Assembly (NCBI RefSeq): GCF_023736115.1
Contig: NZ_JAKQZC010000001.1
Span: forward strand, 735,947-799,946
Direction: 5' to 3'
DNA: 64,000 nt
DNA from: Salinicola avicenniae
GTDB lineage: Bacteria > Pseudomonadota > Gammaproteobacteria > Pseudomonadales > Halomonadaceae
A model generated the notes under the pieces. It was not told the origin of the DNA and searched no databases. It saw nothing but the letters and a program-made list of their open reading frames with translations. Both the position numbers and the translations under genes were made by a program. Shown here piece after piece: positions 26,696-35,529 of the stretch; position 1 is the first letter of the stretch, and each line of letters starts with the position of its first letter.

Positions 26696-28296
26696 TGGCT
26701 TCCCGTTCCACGCCTCACGCTCGGCACGCCGTGGTCGAGCCTACCGCCGCCGGGGCGCATGCCAACGGCGCGGGCCATCACGACGAGGCGATCGTGCTGT
26801 CGGCGCGCGATGTCGCCAAATCCTTCGGCAGCGTACAGGCGCTCAAGACCGTCAACTTCGATGTCTATCGCGGTCAGGTGACTACGCTCTTCGGCGAGAA
26901 CGGTGCTGGCAAGTCGACACTGATGAAGATTCTCTCCGGTGTGATCCAGCCTACCGACGGCGAGATCCTGCTCGAAGGGGAGCCGGTGCGCTTTGCCTCG
27001 ACTACCGATGCACAGCGTCTGGGTATCTCGATCATCCATCAGGAGCTGAGCCTCGCGCCCAACCTGAGCGTGCGCGACAACATCTTCATGGGGCGTGAGA
27101 TCAAGGGGCCCACGGGCATCGACTATGCCGAGGAGGCACGCCAGACCCGGGCGTTGATGGAAGAACTCGACGAGCCGATCGATCCGCTGACGCCGGTCGA
27201 GGATCTGCGGCTGGGGCAACAGCAGATTGTCGAGATCGCCCGTGCGCTCTCGGTCGATTCGCGCATTCTGATCATGGACGAGCCGACGTCGGCGCTATCG
27301 GCGTCGGAGGTCGAGGTGCTGTTCCGGGTCATCCGCGACCTGAAAAGTCGCGGTGTGTCCATCGTCTACATCTCCCACCACCTCGAGGAGGCGCTGACCA
27401 TTACCGATCACGCGGTGGTGCTGCGTGACGGGGTGATGACCGCTTACGCCCGCCGCGCCGAGATCGACCTCGAGTGGATCGTACGCAACATGGTCGGCGA
27501 GAACTTCGATCTCGGCTCGCCGCCGGCCGGCTATGCCCTGGGCGAGGTGGCACTCTCCATCGAGGATCTGAGCGTCGCCGATTCCAGCGTGTCGGAGCGG
27601 TCGGTGGTCGATCACCTGTCGCTCGAGGTGCGTGCCGGTGAAATCGTCTGCCTCTACGGGCTGATGGGCGCCGGGCGCACCGAGCTGCTGGAGTGCGTGG
27701 CCGGCCGGGTGCCGTCGAGCGGCGGTCAGGTGAGGCTGGAAGGGGAGGACGTTTCCCACCTGAGTATCGCCGAACGAATCGAGAAGGGCCTGGTGCTGGT
27801 GCCGGAAGATCGCCAGCGCGACGGTCTGGTACAGACGATGTCGGTCGGCGAGAACCTGTCGCTGGCGAGCATCAAGGCATTTACCAAGGGGCTGTTGACC
27901 TCCGGGCGGCGCGAGCGAGGGGTGGTCGAGGAGTCGATCGCCAATGTCCACATCAAAACCGACGGCCCGCGCGCCGAGATCGGCTCGCTCTCGGGCGGCA
28001 ACCAGCAGAAGGTCGTCATCGGCAAGATGCTTGCCACCCATCCGCGCGTCGTGCTGCTCGACGAGCCCAGCCGAGGCATCGATATCGGCGCCAAGGCGGA
28101 GGTGTTCAAGTTGCTGGCGGAAGGCGCGGCCAGCCAGGGCCTGGCGGTCATCTTTTCCACCTCCGAGGTCGGCGAGTGCCTGAGCATTGCTCACCGCATC
28201 GTCGTCATGAGCCGCGGGCGCATCGCCGCGGAGTTCGGCGCCGACATCTCCAAGGAACAGATCATGGCAGCCTCCGGCGAGGCCGTGGTCGCCTGA
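26695..28296 (+). CDS. Sugar ABC transporter ATP-binding protein (two ABC domains)
   Basis: A 533-residue ATPase with two fused ABC domains, as in RbsA/MglA-type (CUT2) importers. The first domain has Walker A GENGAGKSTLMK near residue 73 and Walker B ILIMDEPTSALS. The second has a degenerate Walker A (GLMGAGRTELLE), a signature SGGNQQKVVIGKML and Walker B VVLLDEPSRGIDIG. About 38 non-conserved residues precede the first domain. ATG 26695 overlaps the DUF2291 stop; a GTG one codon earlier is possible. Works with the permease and binding protein that follow. Confidence 0.93.
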   Translation: MASRSTPHARHAVVEPTAAGAHANGAGHHDEAIVLSARDVAKSFGSVQALKTVNFDVYRGQVTTLFGENGAGKSTLMKILSGVIQPTDGEILLEGEPVRFASTTDAQRLGISIIHQELSLAPNLSVRDNIFMGREIKGPTGIDYAEEARQTRALMEELDEPIDPLTPVEDLRLGQQQIVEIARALSVDSRILIMDEPTSALSASEVEVLFRVIRDLKSRGVSIVYISHHLEEALTITDHAVVLRDGVMTAYARRAEIDLEWIVRNMVGENFDLGSPPAGYALGEVALSIEDLSVADSSVSERSVVDHLSLEVRAGEIVCLYGLMGAGRTELLECVAGRVPSSGGQVRLEGEDVSHLSIAERIEKGLVLVPEDRQRDGLVQTMSVGENLSLASIKAFTKGLLTSGRRERGVVEESIANVHIKTDGPRAEIGSLSGGNQQKVVIGKMLATHPRVVLLDEPSRGIDIGAKAEVFKLLAEGAASQGLAVIFSTSEVGECLSIAHRIVVMSRGRIAAEFGADISKEQIMAASGEAVVA

Positions 28297-28368
28297 AGAC
28301 GCAAGACGAGGCGTCGGTCGCCCGACCACAACACACGAGAGCGCTTTGACGCGAAGGGAGTTTTGATT

Positions 28369-29511
28369 ATGTCCAAGCAACGCCAGGCGCCTGTGCGCCA
28401 GCGTGGCGGCTTCGATCTCGGGCGCCTGCTGCTCGAGGGGCGCGCGTTCTTCGCCCTGATCGCGATCATCGTGATCTTCTCGCTGCTGTCGCCGGTCTAC
28501 TTCACGACCAACAACTTTCTAACCATGTCGTCGCACGTGGCAATCTTCGGCCTGCTCTCGATCGGCATGCTGCTGGTGATCCTGACGGGAGGCATCGATC
28601 TGTCGGTGGGGTCGACGCTGGGGCTGGCCGGCGTGGTGGCCGGCTTCCTGATGCAGGGCGTCACCTTCGACCTGTTCGGGGTCACGCTCTACCCGCCGGT
28701 GTGGGTGGTGGTCATCCTGACCTGCGGCGTCGGTGCGCTGATCGGTGCCATCAACGGTGTTCTGATCGCCTACTTCAAGGTGCCGGCCTTCGTGGCCACG
28801 CTAGGGCTGCTCTACGTCGCGCGCGGCGTGGCGCTGCTGATGACCGACGGCTTGACCTACAACAACCTCGGCGGCCAGCCCGAGCTCGGCAACACCGGCT
28901 TCGACTGGCTTGGCTTCAACCGCCTGCTCGGCGTGCCGGTGGGGGTGTGGGTACTGGCGCTGGTCGCCATCGTCACGCTGCTGGCGCTGGCGCGTACACC
29001 CTTCGGCCGCTGGGTCTATTCCACCGGTGGCAATGCCCGTGCGGCGGAGCTTTCGGGCGTACCGGTCAAGCGCGTGCAGGTGTCGGTCTACGTGCTCTCC
29101 GGTATCTGCGCGGCGATTGCCGGGCTGGTGCTCTCTTCCCAGCTGACCTCCGCCGGGCCGACGGCCGGTACAACCTACGAACTGACCGCGATCGCCGGCG
29201 TGGTCATCGGTGGGGCGGCGCTGACCGGTGGGCGAGGCAACGTGCGCGGCACGCTGCTGGGCGCGTTCGTGATCGGCTTTCTCTCCGATGGCCTGGTCAT
29301 CATCGGTGTCTCCTCCTACTGGCAGACCGTCTTCACCGGCGCCGTCATCGTCCTGGCCGTGCTCCTGAACAGCATCCAGTACGGCGGGCGGCGCAAGCGG
29401 GCCGCCCCTGCCTCGCCTTCTTCTCCTGCCTCGGCGCCACCGTCAACGACGGATCGGGAGCCTGCCGCGGCCGACGGGAAAAGCGCCGGCAAGCCGGCGG
29501 TCCAGCACTGA
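28369..29511 (+). CDS. Sugar ABC transporter permease, RbsC family
   Basis: A 380-residue membrane protein of the CUT2 permease family, with about ten predicted helices. Conserved parts are ILTGGIDLSVGSTLGLAGVV near residue 66, KVPAFVATLGLLYVARG near 138, and GRWVYSTGGNARAAELSGV near 222, which contacts the ATPase. AAGGGAG precedes ATG 28369. The last 35 residues are rich in Pro, Ala and Ser and look disordered. It is the membrane channel of the importer in this operon. Confidence 0.93.
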   Translation: MSKQRQAPVRQRGGFDLGRLLLEGRAFFALIAIIVIFSLLSPVYFTTNNFLTMSSHVAIFGLLSIGMLLVILTGGIDLSVGSTLGLAGVVAGFLMQGVTFDLFGVTLYPPVWVVVILTCGVGALIGAINGVLIAYFKVPAFVATLGLLYVARGVALLMTDGLTYNNLGGQPELGNTGFDWLGFNRLLGVPVGVWVLALVAIVTLLALARTPFGRWVYSTGGNARAAELSGVPVKRVQVSVYVLSGICAAIAGLVLSSQLTSAGPTAGTTYELTAIAGVVIGGAALTGGRGNVRGTLLGAFVIGFLSDGLVIIGVSSYWQTVFTGAVIVLAVLLNSIQYGGRRKRAAPASPSSPASAPPSTTDREPAAADGKSAGKPAVQH

Positions 29512-29573
29512 TCGAGCGGCGCCCGTGATGGGCGCCATCGATCACCACCATCGATAAAGAAGGGTGATCCATC

Positions 29574-30530
29574 ATGTTGAAAACAGCCAAACGCCTGTTG
29601 ATCGCAGCCCTCGTCGTGACCGCGCCGCTGCTCGCCGGCACCGCCGCGGCGCAGGACAAGGGACTGATCTCGATCATCGTCAACGACCCCTCCAATCCTT
29701 ACTGGTTCACCGAGGGCCAGATCGCCCGCGAAACCGCCGAGGAGCTGGGGTATCGCGCCAATGTCAGCGCGCACAAGGGCGATACCAACGCCGAGAGCCG
29801 CCAGATCGATACCGCGATCACCAACCAGGCCAAGGCGATCATCCTCGATCCGGCCAATGCCGACGGTTCGGTCGGCGCGGTGCGCAAGGCAGTCGACGCG
29901 GGCATCCCGGTCTTCCTGGTCAACGCCGAGATCAACCAGCAGGGCCTGGCAGAAGCGCAGCTCGTTTCCAACAACGCCCAGGGTGCGGCGATCGGCGCAC
30001 AGCAGTGGGTGCAGGCGGTCGGTGATTCGGCTCGCTACGTGGAGCTCAAGGGCGCACCGTCGGACAACAACGCCGCGACCCGTTCCAACGGCTATACCAC
30101 CGTGTTGAGCCAGTATCCGGATCTGGAGAAGGTCGGCGAGGATGTCGCCAACTGGGATCGCACCCAGGGCTACAACAAGATGCAGAGCCTGCTGCAGGCG
30201 AATCCGGATATCGACGGCGTGATCAGCGGCAACGACGAGATGGCGCTGGGTGCCATCGCCGCGCTGAAGGAAGCCGGCAAGCTCGATGATGTGGTCGTGG
30301 GCGGCTTCGATGGTTCCCCGGATGCGGTCGACGCCGTGCGTTCCGGCGAACTGGCCTATACCGTGCTGCAGCCGGTGGCGATCTTCTCGAAGGCTGCCGT
30401 GCAGATGGCCGATCGCTTCATCACCAGCGGTGACACCGGCCTCGAGGGCGAGAAGCATCTGTTCGATTGCCTGCTGGTGACGCCGGACAACGTCGATCAG
30501 TACACCTCCGCCTTCGTGCTGGAGCAGTAA
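29574..30530 (+). CDS. Sugar ABC transporter substrate-binding protein, RbsB family
   Basis: A 318-residue exported protein with a signal peptide (residues 1-25, ending TAAAQ). The mature part is a type I periplasmic-binding fold of the ribose/galactose cluster: VNDPSNPYWFTEGQIARETA near the start, KGDTNAESRQIDTAITNQAK, ILDPANADGSVGAVRKA, and SGNDEMALGAIAALKEAG near 222. It is last in the operon after the dehydrogenase, DUF2291, ATPase and permease genes. In this context the ligand is more likely a polyol than ribose. Confidence 0.93.
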   Translation: MLKTAKRLLIAALVVTAPLLAGTAAAQDKGLISIIVNDPSNPYWFTEGQIARETAEELGYRANVSAHKGDTNAESRQIDTAITNQAKAIILDPANADGSVGAVRKAVDAGIPVFLVNAEINQQGLAEAQLVSNNAQGAAIGAQQWVQAVGDSARYVELKGAPSDNNAATRSNGYTTVLSQYPDLEKVGEDVANWDRTQGYNKMQSLLQANPDIDGVISGNDEMALGAIAALKEAGKLDDVVVGGFDGSPDAVDAVRSGELAYTVLQPVAIFSKAAVQMADRFITSGDTGLEGEKHLFDCLLVTPDNVDQYTSAFVLEQ

Positions 30531-30603
30531 CCGCATATCGAAAGGGTCGATGCATGAAGACTGTCGCGGGCCGAACGGCTCGCGGCAGTTTGGCGTAAAG
30601 CGT

Positions 30604-30779
30604 TCCGATCGGCGCTTGATCCGTCGATAGGCGATGCCCGCGTCGTCGAGTGGTCGGCAGCAGGCTTCGGCGAGGCCATCGTCGATCAATACGAGGTCGA
30701 ACTCTTGGCAATCGGCCAGCCGATGCCGCACGTGGCGGCCGAACTTGGCGCTGTGAACGAGCGGAATCCGGCGCTCGCC
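30604..30779 (-). pseudogene. 3' remnant of a DeoR-family regulator
   Basis: In one minus-strand frame about 58 codons read like the C-terminal end of DeoR-type repressors: IPLVHSAKFGRHVRHRLADC, then QEFDLVLIDDGLAEACC and LDDAGIAYRRIK. Compare the family pattern DxSKFGRxAxxRxAxLxxxDxLITDxGL. No N-terminal helix-turn-helix and no start codon exist: the sequence just upstream is the end of the zinc dehydrogenase gene in another frame. The frame runs on past the natural end without a stop. It looks like the leftover of a deleted local regulator. Confidence 0.55.
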
Positions 30780-30799
30780 GCCGGCTCGACTGCCAGGCG

Positions 30800-31897
30800 T
30801 CAGATCATGGTCAGCACGACCTTGATCGAGTCTCGCCGAGCGGCGATCTCGAAGCCGCGCTCGAACTCGGCCAGTGGCACATGATGCGTGACGATACCTT
30901 GCGTCGTCACCAGGCCGCGCGCCAGCAGGTCGATCGCCACCGGGTAAGTGTGCGGAGAGAGGTGCGAGCCGCGGATATCCAGCTCCTTGCGGTCGCCGAT
31001 GGTCGACCAGTCGACGGTGGCGGGTTCCTTGAAGACGCTGAACTCGACGAAGCGGCCGAGCTTGCGTAGCGACTCCAGGCCCTGGGCCACGCCGCTCGGC
31101 GCGCCGGTGGCGTCGATATAGACCTCGCAGCCGTAACCGCCGGTGAGGGCCCGAATTTCCTTGGCGATATCGTCGCGATGCGGGTTGAAGCCGTGATCGC
31201 CGCCGTAGTCATAGGCCATTGCCAGGCGGTCGTCGTGGGTATCCACCAGGATCAACTGCCTGGGCGTCTTGAGCCGGGCGAGCTGGACCATGGCCAGGCC
31301 GATCGGGCCGCCACCGGCGATCACCACGGTGTCGTCGAACTGGATATCGGCGCGATTGATGGCATGGATGCCGCAGGCCAGCGGTTCGAGGAAAGTCGCG
31401 TCCTCGACGCTCAATCGCGGGTCGACCGGGTGCAGCACGGCATTGGCCGGCACGCGCAGATATTCGGCCATACCGCCGTCGGCGACACCGCCCTGGAAGC
31501 CGAAGATGTGATGTACCTCGCACATCCAGTAGTGGCCGCGCTGGCAGTAGAGACACTTGCCGCAGGGCAGGATCTGTTCCGGCACGACGCGATCACCGAA
31601 CGAGACACCGAAGTGTTCCCCGGCACCCTCGCCCAGTGCGACGACCTCCCCCGCGAATTCGTGGCCGACGATCATCGGTGGCTTCACGAAGGGCGCGAAG
31701 CGATCGCCGTCGCCCCAGTACATCGCCGCGCCGTCGCGGCACTTGAGGTCGCTGGCACAGATGCCGCAGGCGTGAACCTTCAGGATCAACTCGTTCGGCC
31801 CCGGTTTCGGTGTCGGCACCGATTCGAGTCGATAGTCGTTCGGGCCTCGGCAGACCACGGCCCGCATGGTGTCGGGTAGTCGTTCGGGATCGGACAT
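30800..31897 (-). CDS. Zinc-dependent polyol dehydrogenase, MDR family (second copy)
   Basis: A 365-residue medium-chain dehydrogenase, clearly paralogous to the one at 24.9 kb: both share the CGICA(G/S)D catalytic-zinc motif, GHEF, the four-cysteine loop (PCGKCLYCQRGHYWMC), LTGGYGCEVYI-type and LGRFVEFSVFK-type segments. NAD motif GGGPIGLAMV is followed by LVDTHDD. ATG 31897 has AGGAG 7 bases upstream. It is divergent from the FGGY kinase operon and separated from it by a palindrome. Likely oxidises a tetritol or pentitol; the two copies may differ in stereochemistry of substrate. Confidence 0.82.
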   Translation of the reverse strand: MSDPERLPDTMRAVVCRGPNDYRLESVPTPKPGPNELILKVHACGICASDLKCRDGAAMYWGDGDRFAPFVKPPMIVGHEFAGEVVALGEGAGEHFGVSFGDRVVPEQILPCGKCLYCQRGHYWMCEVHHIFGFQGGVADGGMAEYLRVPANAVLHPVDPRLSVEDATFLEPLACGIHAINRADIQFDDTVVIAGGGPIGLAMVQLARLKTPRQLILVDTHDDRLAMAYDYGGDHGFNPHRDDIAKEIRALTGGYGCEVYIDATGAPSGVAQGLESLRKLGRFVEFSVFKEPATVDWSTIGDRKELDIRGSHLSPHTYPVAIDLLARGLVTTQGIVTHHVPLAEFERGFEIAARRDSIKVVLTMI

Positions 31898-32022
31898 GGT
31901 GTCTCCTCGCGGCAGGCGTGGGTTGGCTGCCATGGCACGAAGTCCGTGAATAACATTTCAGCGTGATAAGTCGCTTTATGACTTTGGTATCGGGGGGTCT
32001 CCACCGATGGAGTTCTGTTTTT

Positions 32023-32044
32023 AACCATTTGAATCCAAATGGTT
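32023..32044. promoter_or_regulatory. Palindrome in the divergent dehydrogenase / FGGY-kinase promoter region
   Basis: AACCATTTG and CAAATGGTT form perfect 9-bp arms around AATC. The site sits in the 293-base gap between two divergent genes, 126 bases from the dehydrogenase start and 147 from the kinase start. One arm (AACCATTTG) also occurs at 17811-17819, between the two TTCATATGAA sites of the rpiB promoter. A shared regulator is possible. Confidence 0.55.
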
Positions 32045-32096
32045 TGTCAGGGGGCTTCTCCTTGGTTTGGCACCAATGTCTAAGCCATGAAGATCA

Positions 32097-32130
32097 CAGG
32101 TGAATGTTAGAAACAGGTGAATGTTAGAAA
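32097..32130. repeat. Tandem duplication of 17 bp in the FGGY-kinase leader
   Basis: ACAGGTGAATGTTAGAA occurs twice without a gap (32097-32113 and 32114-32130), 60 bases before the kinase start. It may be a recent slip duplication or a repeated binding site. Confidence 0.85.
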
Positions 32131-32190
32131 TGGCTGGCATGCGACGAGTCGAGCGAGGCTCGGCCAGGGTTCGTTCTTGGGGAGGCAGTG

Positions 32191-33750
32191 ATGCCGGAGG
32201 GATACTTGCTGGGGCTGGACGGCGGTTCCAGCTCGACCAAGGCGGTCATATTCGATGCGCAGGGAGAGGTGGTCGGGGTCGGTCGCCATGGCGCACCGCT
32301 TGAGCATCCGCAGGCGCATCGGGTCGAGCGCGACATGCAGGCGGTCTGGCGCAGTGCCGTGCAGGCGATCCGGCAGGCGCTTCAGGATGCCGATATCGAC
32401 GGTCGTGAGATCGCCGCGATCGGGGTCACGGCCCACGGCGACGGGCTTTATCCCGTCGACCAATTGGGCGCGCCGCTGGGCAAGGCGATCACGTCGTTGG
32501 ACAGCCGCGCGACGGGCATCGTCGAACGCTGGTCTCGCGAGGGCGTGCAGGCGCAGGCGCTGGCATGTCTCGGTCAGGTGCCGTTTGCCTTCTCGCCGGT
32601 CGCGCTGCTGGCGTGGATGCAGGCGCACGAGCCGGCGCGTTTCTCGGCACTGGGTCATGCGCTGACCTGCAAGGACTGGCTGCGGTTGAAGCTGACCGGC
32701 GAGGTGTTTGCCGACTTCACGGAAGCCAGTACCGGCTACACAGACGTGCACACCCAGCGCTACAGTCGCGAGGGGCTCGCCCTGCTCGGCATCGAGGCCG
32801 CCTTCGGTGCGCTGCCGGCGGTGAGAATGCCCGACGAGGTCGCCGGCCAGGTCACCGCCTCGGCGGCGCGGGAGACCGGCCTGAGGGCGGGCACCCCCGT
32901 TGCCACCGGTTTGCATGATGTGACCGCCAGCGCGGTCGGACTCGGTAACGTCGAGGCGGACACGCTGACTATCGCTGCCGGCACCTTCAGTATCAATGAG
33001 GTGTTCTCCAACGCGCCCCGCCCCGACTTCCGCTGGGCAACGCGCAACGGCCTGCGCCCGGGGCAGTGGCTCAACATGGCGGTATCGCCGGCGTCGTCGA
33101 GTAACCTCGAATGGTTTCACCGCCAGTGGGGGCGGCCGGGGGATGGAGGCACGGCGGCCTTCCTGGCCGATATGGAGTCGGCGCTGGAGGACGCTTTCGC
33201 CAGCGCCTCGCGGCTGGTCTATCACCCGTTTCTCTACGGCTCGCCCTATACGGAACCGGCCAGTGCCGGTCTGTTCGGGCTTCAGGGCTGGCACGGTCGC
33301 GGCCATGTGCTGCGCGCGATTCTCGAAGGGGTCGTGTTCAACCACCGGGTTCACGTCGACGCGCTCGCTTCCGCGTTTGCCATTCGACGCACGCGGATCA
33401 CCGGCGGCGGCACACAGTCGCCACGTCTGGCCCAACTGTTCGCGGATACCCTGGGGCGCGAGGTCGAGATCGGGGCGACCCCGGAGGCCGCTGCCTGGGG
33501 CGCTGCCATCTGTGCCGGTGTGGCCGCGGGTCTGTTTCCGTCGATCGAGGCGGCCGCGTCGGATGCGCGGATGGTCCGCCGCCATGTGCCCGACGCCGCG
33601 GCACAGTCCGCCTGTCAGGCGCAATTCGAACGCTACGAACGACTGGTCGAGAGTCTGTGTCCACTCTGGAGCATGCTCGACGCCGAGTCGGCCACGGCGG
33701 TCGAGTCCGGCGAAGCATCTCACTCCACGACGCAGGGAGTTGGCCGATGA
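32191..33750 (+). CDS. FGGY-family carbohydrate kinase, erythritol kinase-like
   Basis: A 519-residue FGGY kinase, the length expected for erythritol kinases. The N-terminal phosphate loop is LGLDGGSSSTKAVIFDAQGE; the catalytic aspartate region is ATGLHDVTASAVGLGNVEAD near residue 240; the second-domain ATP motif is RITGGGTQSPRLAQLFADTL near 400. GGAGG 5 bases before ATG 32191 fixes the start. It overlaps the next gene (ATGA). Followed by a GlpD-like dehydrogenase and an aldolase, so it should phosphorylate a polyol. Xylulokinase or another pentitol kinase is the main alternative. Confidence 0.83.
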   Translation: MPEGYLLGLDGGSSSTKAVIFDAQGEVVGVGRHGAPLEHPQAHRVERDMQAVWRSAVQAIRQALQDADIDGREIAAIGVTAHGDGLYPVDQLGAPLGKAITSLDSRATGIVERWSREGVQAQALACLGQVPFAFSPVALLAWMQAHEPARFSALGHALTCKDWLRLKLTGEVFADFTEASTGYTDVHTQRYSREGLALLGIEAAFGALPAVRMPDEVAGQVTASAARETGLRAGTPVATGLHDVTASAVGLGNVEADTLTIAAGTFSINEVFSNAPRPDFRWATRNGLRPGQWLNMAVSPASSSNLEWFHRQWGRPGDGGTAAFLADMESALEDAFASASRLVYHPFLYGSPYTEPASAGLFGLQGWHGRGHVLRAILEGVVFNHRVHVDALASAFAIRRTRITGGGTQSPRLAQLFADTLGREVEIGATPEAAAWGAAICAGVAAGLFPSIEAAASDARMVRRHVPDAAAQSACQAQFERYERLVESLCPLWSMLDAESATAVESGEASHSTTQGVGR

Positions 33751-35501
33751 GCGATGGTACTCCGCCAACTGCCGTCAGCGACCGCCAGCGTACGCTGGCA
33801 CGGCTCGCCGAAAATCCCGCCGTGGATGTGCTGATCATTGGGGCCGGTATTAATGGCGCGGGTCTGTTTCGGGAGCTGGCCGCCCAGGGCATCGATACGC
33901 TGATCGTCGACAAGCAGGATTTCTGTGGCGGTGCCAGCGCGGCGCCGTCGCGCTTGATTCATGGCGGTCTCAAGTATCTGGAAAGCGGCGAGTTTCGCCT
34001 GGTGGCGCAGTCCACGCGCGAACGCAACCTGCTGCTACGCAACGCGCCACACGTCGTCCATCCGCTGCGCACGGTGATGCCGACGCACAGCTGGTTCGGC
34101 GGCATCTGGCCGTCGATTCAGCGTTTCCTGCAGCGGCCGGCGAAGATCGACGATCGTGGCGTGTTGATCAGCGAAGTGGGGCTGGCGCTCTACGACTTCT
34201 TCGGTCGCCGGTTTCGCAGCATGCCCCGACACTCGGTGATGTTCGGGCGCCGGGTTCGCGAATCGCTGCCGGACATCCGCGGCGACGTGCGGGCGCTGCA
34301 TACCTATTACGATGCCGCTGTCTCCCAGGCCGAGCGGCTCGGCTTCGAGCTGATCGACGATGGCTGCCAGGCGCACCGAGGTGCGATGGCGCTCAACTAT
34401 GTCACACCGGTCGGCCATACCGACGGCACGGTCGATCTCGAGACGTTGGCGGGAGAGCGGCTGTCGGTGCGTCCGCGGATCGTGATCAATGCCGGGGGCG
34501 CCTGGATCGACGAGATCAATCGTCGTCTGGGGCTCGCAACGGCGCATATCGGCGGCACGAAGGGCGGACACCTCATCGTCGATGTGCCGGCGATTCGTCG
34601 CCAGCTCGACGGTCGCATGATCTATTTCGGAACACCCGATGGCCGGATCTGCCTGATCTATCCGTTCATGGAGCATGTTCTGGTCGGCGCCACCGATATT
34701 CGCTGTACCGATCCTGACCGGGCGATCTGCAGCGACGACGAACGCGACTACATGCTGGAGGCGGTGCGTTATCTGTTTCCCGGTGTGCCGGTGGGACCAG
34801 AACAAGTGTGCTATCGCTATAGCGGTGTCCGCCCGCTGCCGCGCAGCGATGCCGACGACCCTGGCCAGATCAGCCGCGACCATGCCCTGGTCGAAGATCG
34901 GCTCGGCGATCTGTCGGTACTGTCGCTGGTAGGCGGCAAGTGGACCACCTTCCGCGGCTTTGCCGAAGAGGCTGCCGATACGGTACTGACGCGACTGGGA
35001 CGGCGCCGCGAGGTAGGGACCGAGCAAATGCCGATCGGTGGAGGACGCGACTACCCGCGCCGTGATGCCGAGCGCGATGCTTGGCTGTCGCGTGTCGCCG
35101 GACACTGCGATGGCGACCGTGGCCGCGCCGCCGCGCTGCTTGCTCGCTACGGTTCGCGGGGCGAGGCCGTGGCCGCCTACTGCGCCGAGCGCGAAGGGGC
35201 TCGGCGTCCACTGCGGACGCTGCCCGACTACAGCGTCGGTGAATTCGAGTTCGTCTGTCGGCGCGAGCGGATCGAGCAGCTCGACGACGTCCTGTTCCGG
35301 CGCCTGCCCATCGCCCTGTCGGCGCGACTCTCTTCGGCCGTCATCGAGGAAGTCGCCGACTGCTGCGGGGTGACGCTCGGCTGGTCGGATACGCATCGCG
35401 AGGCGCAGGTCGTTCGCGTGCGGCGGCTTGCCCGGGAGCGCCACGGGGTGACCTTGGCGGGGGCGGACATGACCGGCGAGACGACGGCCCCGGCAACATG
35501 A
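33747..35501 (+). CDS. FAD-dependent polyol-phosphate dehydrogenase, GlpD/EryB family
   Basis: A 584-residue flavoprotein. The N-terminal FAD fold is DVLIIGAGINGAGLFRELAA near residue 28, followed by KQDFCGGASAAPSRLIHGGL and KYLESGEFRLVAQSTRERN, all GlpD hallmarks. FAD/substrate motifs VINAGGAWIDEINRRLG and RYSGVRPLPR are present. The C-terminal 150 residues form the GlpD-type cap domain with a REGARRPLRTLPDYSVGEFE region. GlpD oxidises sn-glycerol-3-phosphate and passes electrons to quinone; EryB does so with erythritol phosphate. Coupling to the FGGY kinase favours a polyol phosphate over glycerol phosphate. Confidence 0.84.
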   Translation: MSDGTPPTAVSDRQRTLARLAENPAVDVLIIGAGINGAGLFRELAAQGIDTLIVDKQDFCGGASAAPSRLIHGGLKYLESGEFRLVAQSTRERNLLLRNAPHVVHPLRTVMPTHSWFGGIWPSIQRFLQRPAKIDDRGVLISEVGLALYDFFGRRFRSMPRHSVMFGRRVRESLPDIRGDVRALHTYYDAAVSQAERLGFELIDDGCQAHRGAMALNYVTPVGHTDGTVDLETLAGERLSVRPRIVINAGGAWIDEINRRLGLATAHIGGTKGGHLIVDVPAIRRQLDGRMIYFGTPDGRICLIYPFMEHVLVGATDIRCTDPDRAICSDDERDYMLEAVRYLFPGVPVGPEQVCYRYSGVRPLPRSDADDPGQISRDHALVEDRLGDLSVLSLVGGKWTTFRGFAEEAADTVLTRLGRRREVGTEQMPIGGGRDYPRRDAERDAWLSRVAGHCDGDRGRAAALLARYGSRGEAVAAYCAEREGARRPLRTLPDYSVGEFEFVCRRERIEQLDDVLFRRLPIALSARLSSAVIEEVADCCGVTLGWSDTHREAQVVRVRRLARERHGVTLAGADMTGETTAPAT

Positions 35502-35529
35502 CGATGACGACCGCTCAGGAGCATGATGC

